Assembly: GCA_020086605.1 (NCBI GenBank)
Contig: JACBWW010000051.1
Coordinates: 2,671,347 to 2,735,346 of the forward strand
Length of the DNA: 64,000 nt
Reading direction: 5' to 3'
Source: Lanius collurio
Lineage: Eukaryota > Chordata > Aves > Passeriformes > Laniidae
Shown here: positions 1 to 11,338 of the stretch, piece by piece
How the letters are laid out: each line of letters opens with the position of its first letter
Position numbering within the stretch: the first letter of the stretch is position 1
Notes under the pieces: generated by a model
The model's input: only the letters and a program-made list of their open reading frames with translations
Databases searched by the model: none
What the model was told of the DNA's origin: nothing
Made by a program: the position numbers and the translations under genes

Positions 1-3000
1 GAACTTGGTGCAGTATTATTGCCATCTGTAAAGTACTGCTAAAAATAATGGTACTAAGAAATCATTTAGCTTGGTAGGTAATACAGCATTGGAACAAAGA
101 GAGCATTTTAAGGCTTGTGTTTAACTTACAACAAGTTGGTTGTGACTGTAGAGAATTCTGGTTTCACAAGGTAAATTTTGTTAAACTGCATTATTAATTT
201 TGTTCTCTGTACTTAACATCTAATCCTTAGAAGAAGAACTGACTAAGCTTTGGACCTCTTGTTAATTTTCTGTTTTGAAAAACAAAGCTGTAAACTTTGT
301 TCAAACTGTCCAATATCTTTGGAAAATAGGCAATTTTAAAAGATTATTGATTTCATATACTGTGGGTGTAGATCAGGATGTCTGTATAGCTGTACAGACA
401 GAATAAATACTTACTTGAAATCAAGTGTCTTCATTGAAATGATAGATTTTATTTTGCAAGACTCAGTGATAGAACTGAATGTGGTAGATTAAACAGAATT
501 TGCTTTAAATTTACTTTAAATCCTTCTTGCCAAGTTCTCTTAGGTTTGATCTCTGTCCTTGTCACAGAGTGCTGATGCTTTTGTCTGGGAAGTTGGACCA
601 TGGCAGTTGAAGAATGTTGGGATCTCTGTGCTGGATGCACGGCAATCTAGGCAGCAGATGGCAAAATTGTGGGGGCTGGCTTTAGTGCAGTGAGCTTAGA
701 CTTGTGAAGAAATTAGACACTGCAGCTTGGTTATTGTTCAGTCTGTGAAAGGGCAACAGAAAGAAAGGACCAAATGGATTTTGCAAGGATTCTGTGTACT
801 TTCAAGAGCATTTTTGAACTTGTTTCTCCTTTCTGACTGTTCTTGCTTGGTAAAACTCGGCCACAGGTGGTGAACAGTCGATAGTTGTTTGCATTTCTCA
901 TGCTGTAGCTTATCTGAGATATCCCCACATGAGCTTCCCATCCTGGGCTGGTGCAGCTTCAGCCTTTGCTGTCCCCAGCTGCCTTCAGGGACACCCTGCA
1001 GGGTGTTGAATGAGGATCTCAGAGAGGGCTGAGGAGCCAGGATGGGATCCTGTGACAGCTCAGCCCCGTGAGCAGTGACTGCTGACAGTGACACGGAGGA
1101 AACCCCTTATCCACCAGCAAATGCCAGCCTTGCTTTGGAGACACAGCTAAGATAAAGCAAAATGATGCTCCTGTCTGAGAAACCTGCAGAAGGAAGATGC
1201 AGTGTGAGAGTAAATATTGGAGTACAGGTTCTGTCCTGAATTACTGGGTAGATAACAAAAGGTAACATCTGCTGAAGCATGTGGCCTTTTCTCCAGAGAG
1301 ATTTTCCTCCAGCGGGATTTGGGACTTTTTCTTCATGATTTGAGATGGAACAGGGGATGTAGTGATGTCTGCACAGTGACTGTACAATATTATGAGGTAT
1401 TTGCTGCTTTTTGTGATCTTGGATTTCCTAGAAGTGTATTTTTCTTTACTGAGGTTATTAAAAAAATTCCATTAATCAAGATAACCCTCTGTGTCCTCTT
1501 CTGCTATGATAATAGATGAGTAAACCTTGCACTGCAGATTTGGGTGGACCAGCTTGCAGGGTGACAAGGTCTCAGTTCCATCCCTGATGACCCCTTGATG
1601 TGTGGACACTGGAAATTCACTTCAGAGATTTTTGAGTTACAGCTGGTCATTTTTTATAACAGTTGTGTTCATTGTATCCATCATGGCAAAGTTTTAATTA
1701 ATTTCTGTAAAGCAATTCATTTTCCTTTATTCAAAGATAGAACAACACTTGTCAGCTGAGAATCTTCCAGTGGAGCCTTCTTCCTTCATTGTGCAAAGTT
1801 TCATTGCTGGCTGAGGCAACCTACAATTTAAAATGCTTCAGCAAATACTTCTGTGGAAGCTGTTGAGATATAATGTCCTCCATTTCATGTTCCTTATCAT
1901 GATGTTCTGTTGTTTTCCATTCCTATTTATTTTTTCTTTTGACTTTTTCTTCGCCTACCTTGAACCTTTTAAAACAAAGAATTGCTTTGGGAAGCTGTTA
2001 TTTCTGATAAAATCTGTGTGTTTACAAAGGTGGAGAACTCACAAGGAATAAGGCTACCAGTTTACACAAACAGACTCATTTCCTCCTTTTTTTTTCCTCT
2101 TATTTTTTCCCTTTTTATTCCCTCTAATCAGAGCTTAGCTGAGTGGACTTGTGTAATTTGGAATAGCTTTACTGAGATTCTGCAGAATACTAGTTGGCAT
2201 TTTAAAATATTGGTGATTTTTCTTACCATATAAGTTTATACAGCCGTAACAGTGGTCTCTAGAAAAGCCTTCTGCAAAGAATATTTTTTATAGATTGACA
2301 CTACCAGCAAGGAGAAAGTGTATTAAAGCCTCTTGTTAATAAGCAAATAAAAATTGTTAGTATTAAATTGAGGCAAGAGAGGTTCAGTGGAAGCTTTAAA
2401 GAAAGAAGGGGACTGTTTCCTAGAGTGAGAGAAAATGATGTAAGTGTGGAGGGAAAAGCAGGTGGTGTTCTTGACTGAAATGATAAGTAAAGTACCTAAA
2501 CCCATAATTGCTTGCATGATTTCTACATTTGATGAGTTTTGAGAATAGTCTTGTAGAGGATTGAAAATAGCTAAGAAACTTCTTCAGCAGCATGATCATC
2601 TCACAGTAGGGTGAGATGCACACAGGAGCTTTGCTGAGCTCAGATTCTGGCAGAGTTCCCCGGCACAGTGTATTCATCTGTAAACAAGAAATGAAAGGCA
2701 CATTCCTGATGTTTTTCTCTTGGCTGATCTTGTACCCAGTGGTGCAGGTTTTGCTGTTGCCAGCAGGAGTGGAGGTGCCCAACGGGTGTAGAATTCCTGA
2801 GTGTTTTAACATAAGGAAGTGAAAAAGAATGAGGAAGGAACTGTCTTAAAATTCTTGGCATTGGACTTGCTTGTGTCCTTTGATATTACATTTCTCCAAC
2901 TCGATGGCAGAGTTATTTATTTAAAATCAAAATCCTTGAGTCTAATATGGAAGTATCCTGCCCAGGAGCTCCCAGAGACAGCTGACGGATTAGCGTGGGT

Positions 3001-6000
3001 GTGAAGGAAAAGGCTTGTGGATATGGACAGTATTCAAATCCATAACTGAAACTCCAGGCATAAATAAGGTTTTTGCAAAAATGAAAAGATAAAGGAGCCT
3101 GAGAAGAGACCAGAACACTGGAAAATGCTGGTGAATAATTAGATGAATTAATGACCCAGTGTTGGTGAAAGCAAAATAGTGGGGAAATGGCTGGAGCACA
3201 ACTTGTGCTCCTACCAGCTTGATGTCTTGGCTCTGTGCTGGTAAGGTTAAAAATCCCATTACATTAATTAAAGACAGCATTTTACCCTGGATTAGAATAA
3301 AAAAAGTGCATCACTAGTGGACAATTAAATAAATTAAGTTGTCACTCCTTGTATGGGCATTTAGATCTGTCTCACTTCTATAAATGTGGATCAGTTTGAT
3401 CAAGGACTTAATCAAAAATTATTTAGACAATTACTCCCTGTTTCAAAAGTATTCTCTAGTGATAGAAAACTATTATACAGAATTGGTAAAGCATGCTTAA
3501 TGGCATTGTCTTAATTATACAATGATAAATTATTCTACCTTTCTTCATTAATAGCATTTAGCAGTAGATAATATTATTGTTTATTCTTTCTAGGCAGTAA
3601 AAAAGTAACAGTGTTCTTTAGGCAATTAATTCTAGCAAACGTAGTCTTTTGAAGTGGCCAGTTTGTATCTGATCTTTAAATCGTTATTGTGAATTTGTTC
3701 ATGTGTACTAATTTTAAGTAATTATATTAATTGAGACCTTGTGTTGTTTTATGGTGGCTTGATTTTTTTTTTTTCCTGACTGCATAGACTGATGGAAGTA
3801 TGTAGATAACAATTATCTTGAGAACAGGAAGCCAAGCACTGGAACTCAGGGTTTCAAGTGTGCAGCAAACTCACTGGGTGACCTCAGTGGGACTCTTATC
3901 CTTATGGTGTTTAACTTTCGCTGCAGAATAAGAATAATACAGATTTAGCTCTTGTGGCAATTCAGAAGCCTAATAAATATCTGTAAACAGCTGTGAGTTA
4001 GTGGTGGAAATGTGTTAAGCCTGGGCAAAATATTTTTTTTTTTCTTTTTCTGGAATGAGGGGATTGTTAAGGTCTCATCCAGAAAAGAAGGAAGAACACT
4101 CTCCTATAGGAAAAACTTTAAAACTTTGCATGGTTTTGGCTCTGTGTGTCTGGGAAGAAAGGATGTCATTTCAGCCTCCTTAGGGTAACTAGCAGTGTTC
4201 TGCTTAGTACCACTTGGGGGGATTTTTAATCCTTTCACTGAAAAATGAGCTTTTCTGAAGCATGGCCACCTCTGAGCCCCTGTGACACGTCCTCCTAATG
4301 GCTGCTGTAGCTTCGAGGGTGGGAATCAGCATTGCTGAGTTGTGTACTAGCCAAACAACACTTCAGTGAGGGTAAAATAATTTTCAAGAAAAATCAACTG
4401 AATATACTCTGTGGGCTATTGAGGCACTGAGTGAACTGTGTTTGTGAAGTTTGCCATTTCTCACACTCTCAGAGTGAAAAGCCCTTGGTTTGTAGCAGCT
4501 GAACACAAAGACTTGGGTGGTTCATGTGTGCCACACTCTACCTCAGACCTGGGACACTGCAGGGGCTTTGCTGATAAGTGAAATTTTACTGGTGTGGTTT
4601 CCAAATCTGCAGTGGTCCCCAGCTTGTGAGCTGCATTAACCAGAAGCCACATTTAAGAACATTTATGACTTTGTACTTGAATTTGTCTAGCTGCTTTTTC
4701 AGCTGACCTCTGAGAAAGAAACTCTCCATTTGGCCTCGGTGTCAGCTGTGATTCTGAGGCCCCTCGGAGCAGGCAGGAGGTTGGGCTCACATCTCCCAGC
4801 CTTCCCTGCCCAGTGGGAAGGGCAATAAATTCAGTGACCAACAAGGGGTTAATCCTCAGCAGTCAGTGAAGGATGGGAGACTGTTAGAAAACTGTCTCAT
4901 AGCGCCTGGGCTTTGCATCCCTTCCTGATGGCATGTTATTTTCTTAATGGAATGCTATTTTCATAATAGATTTAAACAGTTCTGGGATTTATAAGAAGTT
5001 CCTGGAGTACAGAAGTCTCCAAAGATAGTCTAGAAATAAAAACATGTATATTTAAACAGCTAAAAATACATATATGAGATAAATATTTGGCTCAGTTCTT
5101 GATTTTGTTGTCATGTGCACCATTTTCACTGCCCTTAGCCTGAAATACTTCCTAGAGCTTTTATTTATTACAAGGAAAAAATAAAACAGGTTTTGTCTGC
5201 AGCAAAGCAGAACACAGAACGCCTTTTAGCATTGTATGTCTTGTACTACTTAACTTGAATCATTCATCACAACTGTTCTGAAATAGCTATTTACCATGGC
5301 ATACTAAATACATCTAATTTTCAACTTAATATAGAGTGGCTCACTCAAATGAAATTTCAGTATTTGGACAGAAAAAAAAAATAAGAAAATTCAGAAGAAC
5401 AATTTATCAGTGAAAAATGAGGCTATACCAAACAGACTGTCCAAATATACTTTCATTTTTGGTGCAAATCAAAACCGGCATGCTTGTCATCAACATTATT
5501 TCATCTAACAAAGTGCACATACTATGATGTACTTAGTGGTAGTATTTAGTTTAAAATTGCACTTTATTTATTGCCTCTTTTTTTTTTTTAACAGGCAGAG
5601 GTGATCCAGAAGTAGAGATGAACTTTTTCACTAATATTAAAATCAGAAATAAATACAGCAGTTAAATAACCATGTTAACTTTTTGCCTGAAACTTTGTAC
5701 TGCACCAAAGCTGAACTATTGCATTTTCTAATTTCAAAAATAGTCTTTACATAAAATAATGAACAGCATTTGAATCTCTTAATCACAAGCTTATTTTCAA
5801 TTGCTGCTCCTGAAAAGCAGTCCAAGCTTTTAAGAGACTTTTTTTTAATGAACAGAATGGTACATGGTGTGCTACTTCTTTAAATTAAAAAAAATAAAGA
5901 AAGAAAGAAAAGAAAGGGAAAAAAGAAAAACTTCTGTTTCCAACACTGTCTGCACTATTGTAATGTTTTGATTTAGTTGTGCCAGGTAATTTAGGGGCAC

Positions 6001-6394
6001 AATGCAACTGTGAGGTTCTTTGTTTCCCTTGGACTTCCAAGGGATTCCCGGGCTCTTTGTGGTATGAGAAGCAGTTCTAATGGCCTTGTGCCCTGTAGTC
6101 ATGTCAGGATGGTTGCAAAATGCAGGAAACAAGCCCATAACTTAAATTAGATAAATGTATGAATCAACTTTAAATTTACAGCGAGTTTTAGCAAAAGCTT
6201 TGCTAATCCATTAAAATTCATGTTGAGCTGTCCCTCTATGCCTCCTATAGCCTTGGCTGTGCTAATTTAAAAAGGAATGGTCAATTTTTTTAAACCTCCT
6301 ATACAAAAACCTATTTTTCATTTCTCATCTTCTCAGCTTTTTCTTCTCTTATCCTCTCTCTGCTTTTTTCCTCCTTGCCTCTCTTCGCTCTGGG
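1..6394. other. Non-coding DNA upstream of TENM2 coding exon 1
   Basis: AT-rich sequence with no open frame that resembles a known protein. I infer that it is intronic: vertebrate teneurin genes have untranslated 5' exons and alternative promoters far upstream, and no CpG-rich promoter-like stretch is visible here. It contains short homopolymers (for example T runs near 3764 and 5578) and an A/G-rich simple repeat at about 5888-5930. An acceptor-like T-run followed by AACAG lies at 5578-5594, but nothing resembling an exon with a donor follows it. Confidence 0.6.
5888..5930. repeat. AAAG-rich simple repeat
   Basis: A purine-rich run made mostly of AAAG and AAAAG units, interrupted by AAAGGG. 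It is a low-complexity tract with no sign of function. Confidence 0.8.
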
Positions 6395-7225
6395 ACGTGC
6401 AGTGTTTGGCTGTCCTTGCCCCACAGTGACGGTGTTTGGCTGTCCTTGCCCTGCCCACAGTGACGGTGTTTGGCTGTCCATGCCCTGCCCACAGTGACGG
6501 TGTTTGGATGTCCTTGCCCTGCCCACAGTGACAGTGTTTGGGTGTCCTTGCCCTGCCCACAGTGACAGTGTTTGGATGTCCTTGCCCTGCCCACAGTGAC
6601 AGTGTTTGGATGTCCTTGCCCTGCCCACAGTGACGGGGTTTGGATGTCCTTGCCCTGCCCACAGTGGCAGTGTTTGGATGTCCTTGCCCCACAGTGACGG
6701 TGTTTGGCTGTCCTTGCCCTGCCCACAGTTAAGGTGTTTGGCTGTCCTTGCCCTGCCCACAGTGACAGTGTTTGGCTGTCCTTGCCCTGCCCACAGTGAC
6801 GGTGTTTGGATGTCCTTGCCCTGCCCACAGTGACAGTGTTTGGCTGTCCTTGCCCTGCCCACAGTGACAGTGTTTGGCTGTCCTTGCCCTGCCCACAGTG
6901 ACAGTGTTTGGCTGTCCTTGCCCTGCCCACAGTGACGGGGTTTGGATGTCCTTGCCCTGCCCACAGTGACAGTGTTTGGCTGTCCTTGCCCCACAGTGAC
7001 AGTGTTTGGGTGTCCTTGCCCTGCCCACAGTGACAGTGTTTGGCTGTCCTTGCCCCACAGTGACGGTGTTTGGCTGTCCTTGCCCTGCCCACAGTGACAG
7101 TGTTTGGATGTCCTTGCCCTGCCCACAGTGACAGCGTTTGGCTGTCCTTGCCCTGCCCACAGTGATGGTGTTTGGCTGTCCTTGCCCCACAGTGACAGTG
7201 TTTGGCTGTCCTTGCCCCACAGTGA
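6395..7225. repeat. 34-bp minisatellite, about 25 copies
   Basis: A tandem array whose core, on the + strand, is CAGTGACAGTGTTTGG followed by CTGTCCTTGCCCTGCCCA, giving a 34-base unit. I counted 25 copies of the GTGTTTGG core, allowing single-base variants. About six copies lack four bases in the pyrimidine-rich part (TTGCCCCACAG instead of TTGCCCTGCCCACAG) and are 30 bases long. Recurrent single-base variants (GACGG or GACAG, TTTGGC or TTTGGA or TTTGGG) are shuffled along the array, as expected for unequal exchange. The array lies about 4 kb upstream of the TENM2 start codon. Its - strand is free of stop codons in all three frames, which creates long artificial open frames. Confidence 0.97.
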
Positions 7226-10200
7226 CCCTTGGGCTCTCACTGCCCCTGCTGCAGTCACCTTCAGGTAAACAGCTGCTTCACAGAACACAGAAATGTTCTC
7301 CTGGGTGCAGGGTGTGCCACAAGTGGATCACACACGTGTGCCTTGGGGCACGAGGGGTCTGTGTACATCAGCAGCAAATACAGGAGCTGTTCATTGCTTT
7401 AGATTGAATACTGTGGTGGGCCCAGATCACCTGAGACTGAATTGCTGTGAAACTTGACCAGCCCTTTAGCAGGCCATTATAAATAAAAAATATTTTCTGA
7501 ATAAACACCTTTCTCAGCAAGTCAGACAGAGCTCCTGTGTTTCTGAAGTAATTAAACCAAAATTAGATGAGAAAAACAGTTGAAGTCACTTGTTAGTGGT
7601 TGTACTGCTCTGTAGTGTAAGTGGGTCAGAATGAGCAGTATTAGTTAAATCCTTTGAAAGAAAAGAAATTGTTAAATCAGTTATGATTTAGGTCAATTAC
7701 TCAAAATAAACCGTTCACAGAGTGCCTTTGGGACAGCTAAGTCAAAGAGTATCAGGAGTTCTGAACTCAAATTGCATCTCACCATTATTCTCTAAGCCAA
7801 GCTATCACACCTTACCTTTCCAGGAATACATTACATAAAGGTTTCACTATCTGACAGGGAAGGTGTTTAGCACTGAATTGAATCAGTGTTTCATCTATTT
7901 AAGATAAGCATGAAAAAAATGTGAAACAGATTTTCTAGGAGTGTTTCACAGCTTAATTAACTGTCTTTTAAGCCATGTATAGTGATACCATTGTCTAAAT
8001 TTCAAGAATGGTTTGAGCATGATGCTCTGGAACTGGTTTTTGCCTGGCTGCTTTGAATTCATAGAAATCCCCAAAGCACAGGTGAGGAGGAGAGAAGAAT
8101 CTCTGAGAATATTTCATTGTGTTTAGGTAGATGTATTTAGTTTCTGAAACTTTGGATTTGTCCTCAAGTAATGGAAAAATAAGGAAAACAAAAATTGAAA
8201 CTACTCTAATAAATATGAACATAACATTGAACAGCAGTTCCAGTAAAAACGTTATAATTTTATCTGTAGCATTTTTAAGGACCTACTAAAATTAGTAGCG
8301 TTCAAGAAATTTTTAATAGTCTGGTATTATAAAAATCAAGTTATTCATCAAATTGTCTAGATGTCTGATTCTTATAACAAGGTTTTCCTTATGAAAGATC
8401 AAAATAAAGGTCTTGGGACATTCCTACCTTTATTTTCTTGTGTCAGCCAGATGGAATTACTGGAGTGCAGACACGGTGCCTCATGTCCTGCACATGCAGA
8501 TGACTGGGGAATACTTCCAGGCATGATCAGCAGTGGGACACTGTCTTACCATTTCCTTTTATTTTGGTGTTTGTAGGGGAATGGCACAAAACTCTACAAA
8601 AGAATGGTTATTGAGGGAACAATTTCAAAAACTCTTGTCTGAGAAGATGCTTTAATAAGCTACTGTCCTGGAAATACTTGGGAGTTTTATCTCAGTCACA
8701 GCAAATCCTTGTTTTAACTACAGTAACAAGGAATTAAATATTCTTTCAGGAACAATAGAAATCAGGCCAGACATCTTTAAGTTTAGCAGTCATAAAAACA
8801 AAAAGCTGTTTGTTTGTCTGAACTGACAGACAATATGGAATTCATATGGAATAACAGGCTTTTGTGCTGAATAGCAGCATGAGGACTCCAAGAGATTAAT
8901 TTGCAGGTTTTGCTCAATGCTGTAATGCATTTATCTGTTTCTGTGTTTATAATTGTGATATATTGATATCTGAATGTGATGAGAGAGTATTAGAATGGGA
9001 TCAAAGAGCCAGGCATTATTAATCTAAATGATCTTATGTCTCCTGATACTTCAAGAAACTGTTTGTGCCACCAGTGTTAATATTCTTTACAGTTAACATG
9101 CTTCCCAGTTTAATAAATATTACAGGACCACAGAATTGAAGTAAAAAATTCAGATATAAAGGAGTCAGTTTAGCTTCTATATGTTCAGAGAGATGAGAAA
9201 CTGGAATGTGTGTTGAGTATTTCTTTCTCTTTAATCTGAAGTTATAAAACGAACCTTGACAGTTTGAAGTGCCAAATGTCTCTGCTTTTGTTTTGGCTTT
9301 TCTGTATGTGTTGTTTTGTGACTTTTTTCCCCCTCTGAAATGTTAAAAATAAATGAAAAAGAAGAAAAAAGTAAGCATGTTTACAGTTCTTATTCCTCAC
9401 AGAATGCAGAGTACCTGTGGGTGGTTTAAAGCAGCTGTTTCTCCTGCTTACTTAACTTTCTTCTTTAACATACAGAAAGAAAAAAACCCAAAAAACTAAA
9501 AACCACAACAAGGCTAAATGTCACATCTAAATGAAGCCAAGAAACCTTTTCTCTAAGTCACCAGCTCCTCTGGCCAAGTATATTTATTCTCTCTTAGGGC
9601 CATAATCTGTTTCAAAAATCATTGATTGACCAATACTTACGCCAGTGCTGTGACCTCTCCTCCTGCAGGTGCAAACAAGTACCACAATGAAAGGCTTGGC
9701 TGCCTTGTGCATGATTTATCATCTTTTGCTGCAGTTGGTTCCTTTGGTGGCAGAGATGGCAAAGGAATCACTTCTGAAATGCTTTGGTGGTTTAAGCAGA
9801 GCTTCTGGCCTGGGCACGTTGTGTTGGGTGGGACTGGGAGAGGGAACCTGGACTGAGAGGGGACAGGGCAAGGAAAAAGTCTTCAACCATCCCAGCTAAA
9901 TTCACCCAAACCATTCCCTCACCCCCTTAGCCATGTATAGAAAAGCAAGATGTTTTGTTCTAATTTTTGCTTTTTAGCAAATCTGAGTATTTTTCTATGT
10001 GAGAAGATTTAATTTTCAGCAAAAAATTTTGTCATGAGGATTTCTCAGGACTAGCACAGACCTGGGCATAGTATTCCATGAGAGAAAGACAAACATACTA
10101 ATACTAACTGAAAATAATTAGTACCCCAGTGGTTACTGTTTGTAACTGAGTGTTTGTGCTTACTGTATTTCTATTTCTTTCTGCAGTATCTTTCCTTTTG

Positions 10201-11041
10201 CAGTTTATGCATGCTAACGATGCATACATTAACTTGTGTGTGCTGCAGGAAGGGTGTCCTAATTAAGCACACTGTAAGAAACTCTCTCTGGTCCAGTGAA
10301 CAAGAAGAGATTCAGGCAGTTTTCAAGAGCTCCAAGTGCTGAGTTGCACAAACTGGCCATCTTGAGGGGGTGTGAAGAAGCTCCTTCAGTCACGTTCTGG
10401 GGTGCACAAGAGCAGCCAAGCCCCAGAGTGTGCTCAGACACTCATAGCCACACAGGAATGCCAGGATTGGGTTGGACCTCAGGAGACACCTGGTCCACCT
10501 TCAGAGCAGGGCCTTGGATTATGTTAACCTTGCTGCTGCTTATGAGCATGTTGTTAAAGGATAATGTCCAGCTTTGTAGTGCATTAACGCTGAATAGGAA
10601 TAATCTCCTGTATGGAACTCTCTTGCATGCTTCAGTCTTAATTGCAAGCCCTCCTGCAGGAGGAATGGAAATAATTAAAGCTGGTTTGAGTCTACTTTCC
10701 TTCTGTTGCATAACAGAAACAAATACCATTCTGTCAGTTCTGTGTTGTTACCAGAGTTCATTCAGAAATCAAAAGATGACAGTGTTTTTGTTTTATCACT
10801 ATTTTTTAAACCCTTTGATGATACGATAATTTAGATAGAATGCAATTATCTTACTGCATTCAATTTTTTTCTCCCCACTGATTCAGGTCAATTATTTCAA
10901 TTTCTAGAGGCTGCATCATGTGGGTCTTCCCTTTCCTCTCAATCTGCTGCATTGTTCTTCAAGGACAAGTCAGGGGAAGTAGAATAAAACAAAACATAGT
11001 GGCAGCATTACTTACATTTTGGTATCCTTTCATGGCTTTAG
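7226..11041. other. Non-coding DNA between the minisatellite and TENM2 coding exon 1
   Basis: Mostly AT-rich sequence with no recognisable gene. Open frames at 9626-9899 and 10296-10829 have no recognisable domain and no coding-like composition. A short CR1-like antisense stretch lies at about 10461-10515. I infer that this is the 3' end of a 5' intron of TENM2. Confidence 0.6.
10461..10515 (-). mobile_element. Possible short CR1 LINE fragment
   Basis: The + strand reads GGGTTGGACCTCAGGAGAC, then TGGTCCACC and CAGAGCAGGGCC. This order is like the reverse complement of the CR1 3' region, as remembered from avian genomes. Only about 55 bases match convincingly and the flanks do not continue the family sequence, so this is tentative. 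Confidence 0.35.
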
Positions 11042-11106
11042 GTGACAGTGACTCAGCCCAAGGGGAAGAGTGGCTTTTCTGGACCCCCTGTTGCTGGCTC
11101 AGAAGA
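11042..11106 (+). other. TENM2: Possible 5' untranslated part of TENM2 coding exon 1
   Basis: Two acceptor candidates precede the start codon. One ends at AG 11040-11041 after a T-rich tract and would leave 65 untranslated bases. The other ends at AG 11101-11102 after CTTTTCTGGACCCCCTGTTG and CTGGCTCAG, and would leave four bases before ATG. The sequence alone does not decide between them. A first exon transcribed from nearby also cannot be excluded, although no promoter signal is evident. Confidence 0.4.
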
Positions 11107-11332
11107 ATGGACATAAAGGACCGACGGCACCGCTCTCTGACCAGGGGCCGCTGTGGGAAGGAGTGTCGCTACACGAGTTCCTCGCTGGACAGCGAGGACT
11201 GCAGAGTGCCCACTCAGAAATCCTACAGCTCCAGTGAGACACTGAAGGCGTATGACCATGACACCAGGATGCACTACGGAAATCGGGTGTCTGACCTGGT
11301 GCACAGGGAGTCGGATGAGTTTCCAAGACAAG
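11107..11332 (+). CDS. TENM2: Teneurin-2, first coding exon (residues 1-75 plus one base)
   Basis: Teneurin-2 is a type II membrane adhesion protein that binds latrophilin across synapses. This exon encodes the extreme N-terminus of its cytoplasmic domain. The protein starts [15 protein letters not shown] and contains [12 protein letters not shown] (22-33), [18 protein letters not shown] (35-52) and [10 protein letters not shown] (66-75). As I recall the paralogues, this matches TENM2 much better than TENM1, TENM3 or TENM4: the basic [16 protein letters not shown] block is the TENM2 form. The ATG has A at -3 and G at +4, a strong start context. The frame stays open upstream to 10918, but that part is not teneurin-like. 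The exon ends CAAG before GTACGT, a near-ideal donor, leaving phase 1. Residue 76 is completed by GA from exon 2 to give Gly. Serine- and tyrosine-rich stretches fit the phosphorylation sites known in this domain. Residue 3 is Ile where I remember Val in other vertebrates. Confidence 0.96.
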
Positions 11333-11338
11333 GTACGT
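11333..11338 (+). other. TENM2: Splice donor of TENM2 coding exon 1
   Basis: CAAG followed by GTACGT closely matches the U1 consensus. The phase 1 break agrees with the acceptor of exon 2: the shared codon G|GA gives the Gly expected in the teneurin-2 motif [11 protein letters not shown]. Confidence 0.93.

Noticed and set aside
5578..5640. Acceptor-like T run ending in AACAG followed by an exon-like purine-rich stretch
   Set aside because: No donor, no open coding sequence and no teneurin similarity follow it. T runs before AG are common in AT-rich introns.
6395..7225. CRISPR-like array
   Set aside because: Units are contiguous with no unique spacers between repeats, and the genome is vertebrate. 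It is a minisatellite.
10296..10829. 177-codon open frame on the + strand
   Set aside because: Part overlaps a probable CR1-like fragment, the rest has no domain, and the composition is intron-like.
10918..11106. In-frame ATG at 10918 upstream of the TENM2 start
   Set aside because: The frame is open to 11107, but the added residues are unlike any teneurin, the region is intron-like, and acceptor candidates lie within it. The ATG at 11107 starts the known teneurin N-terminus in a strong context.
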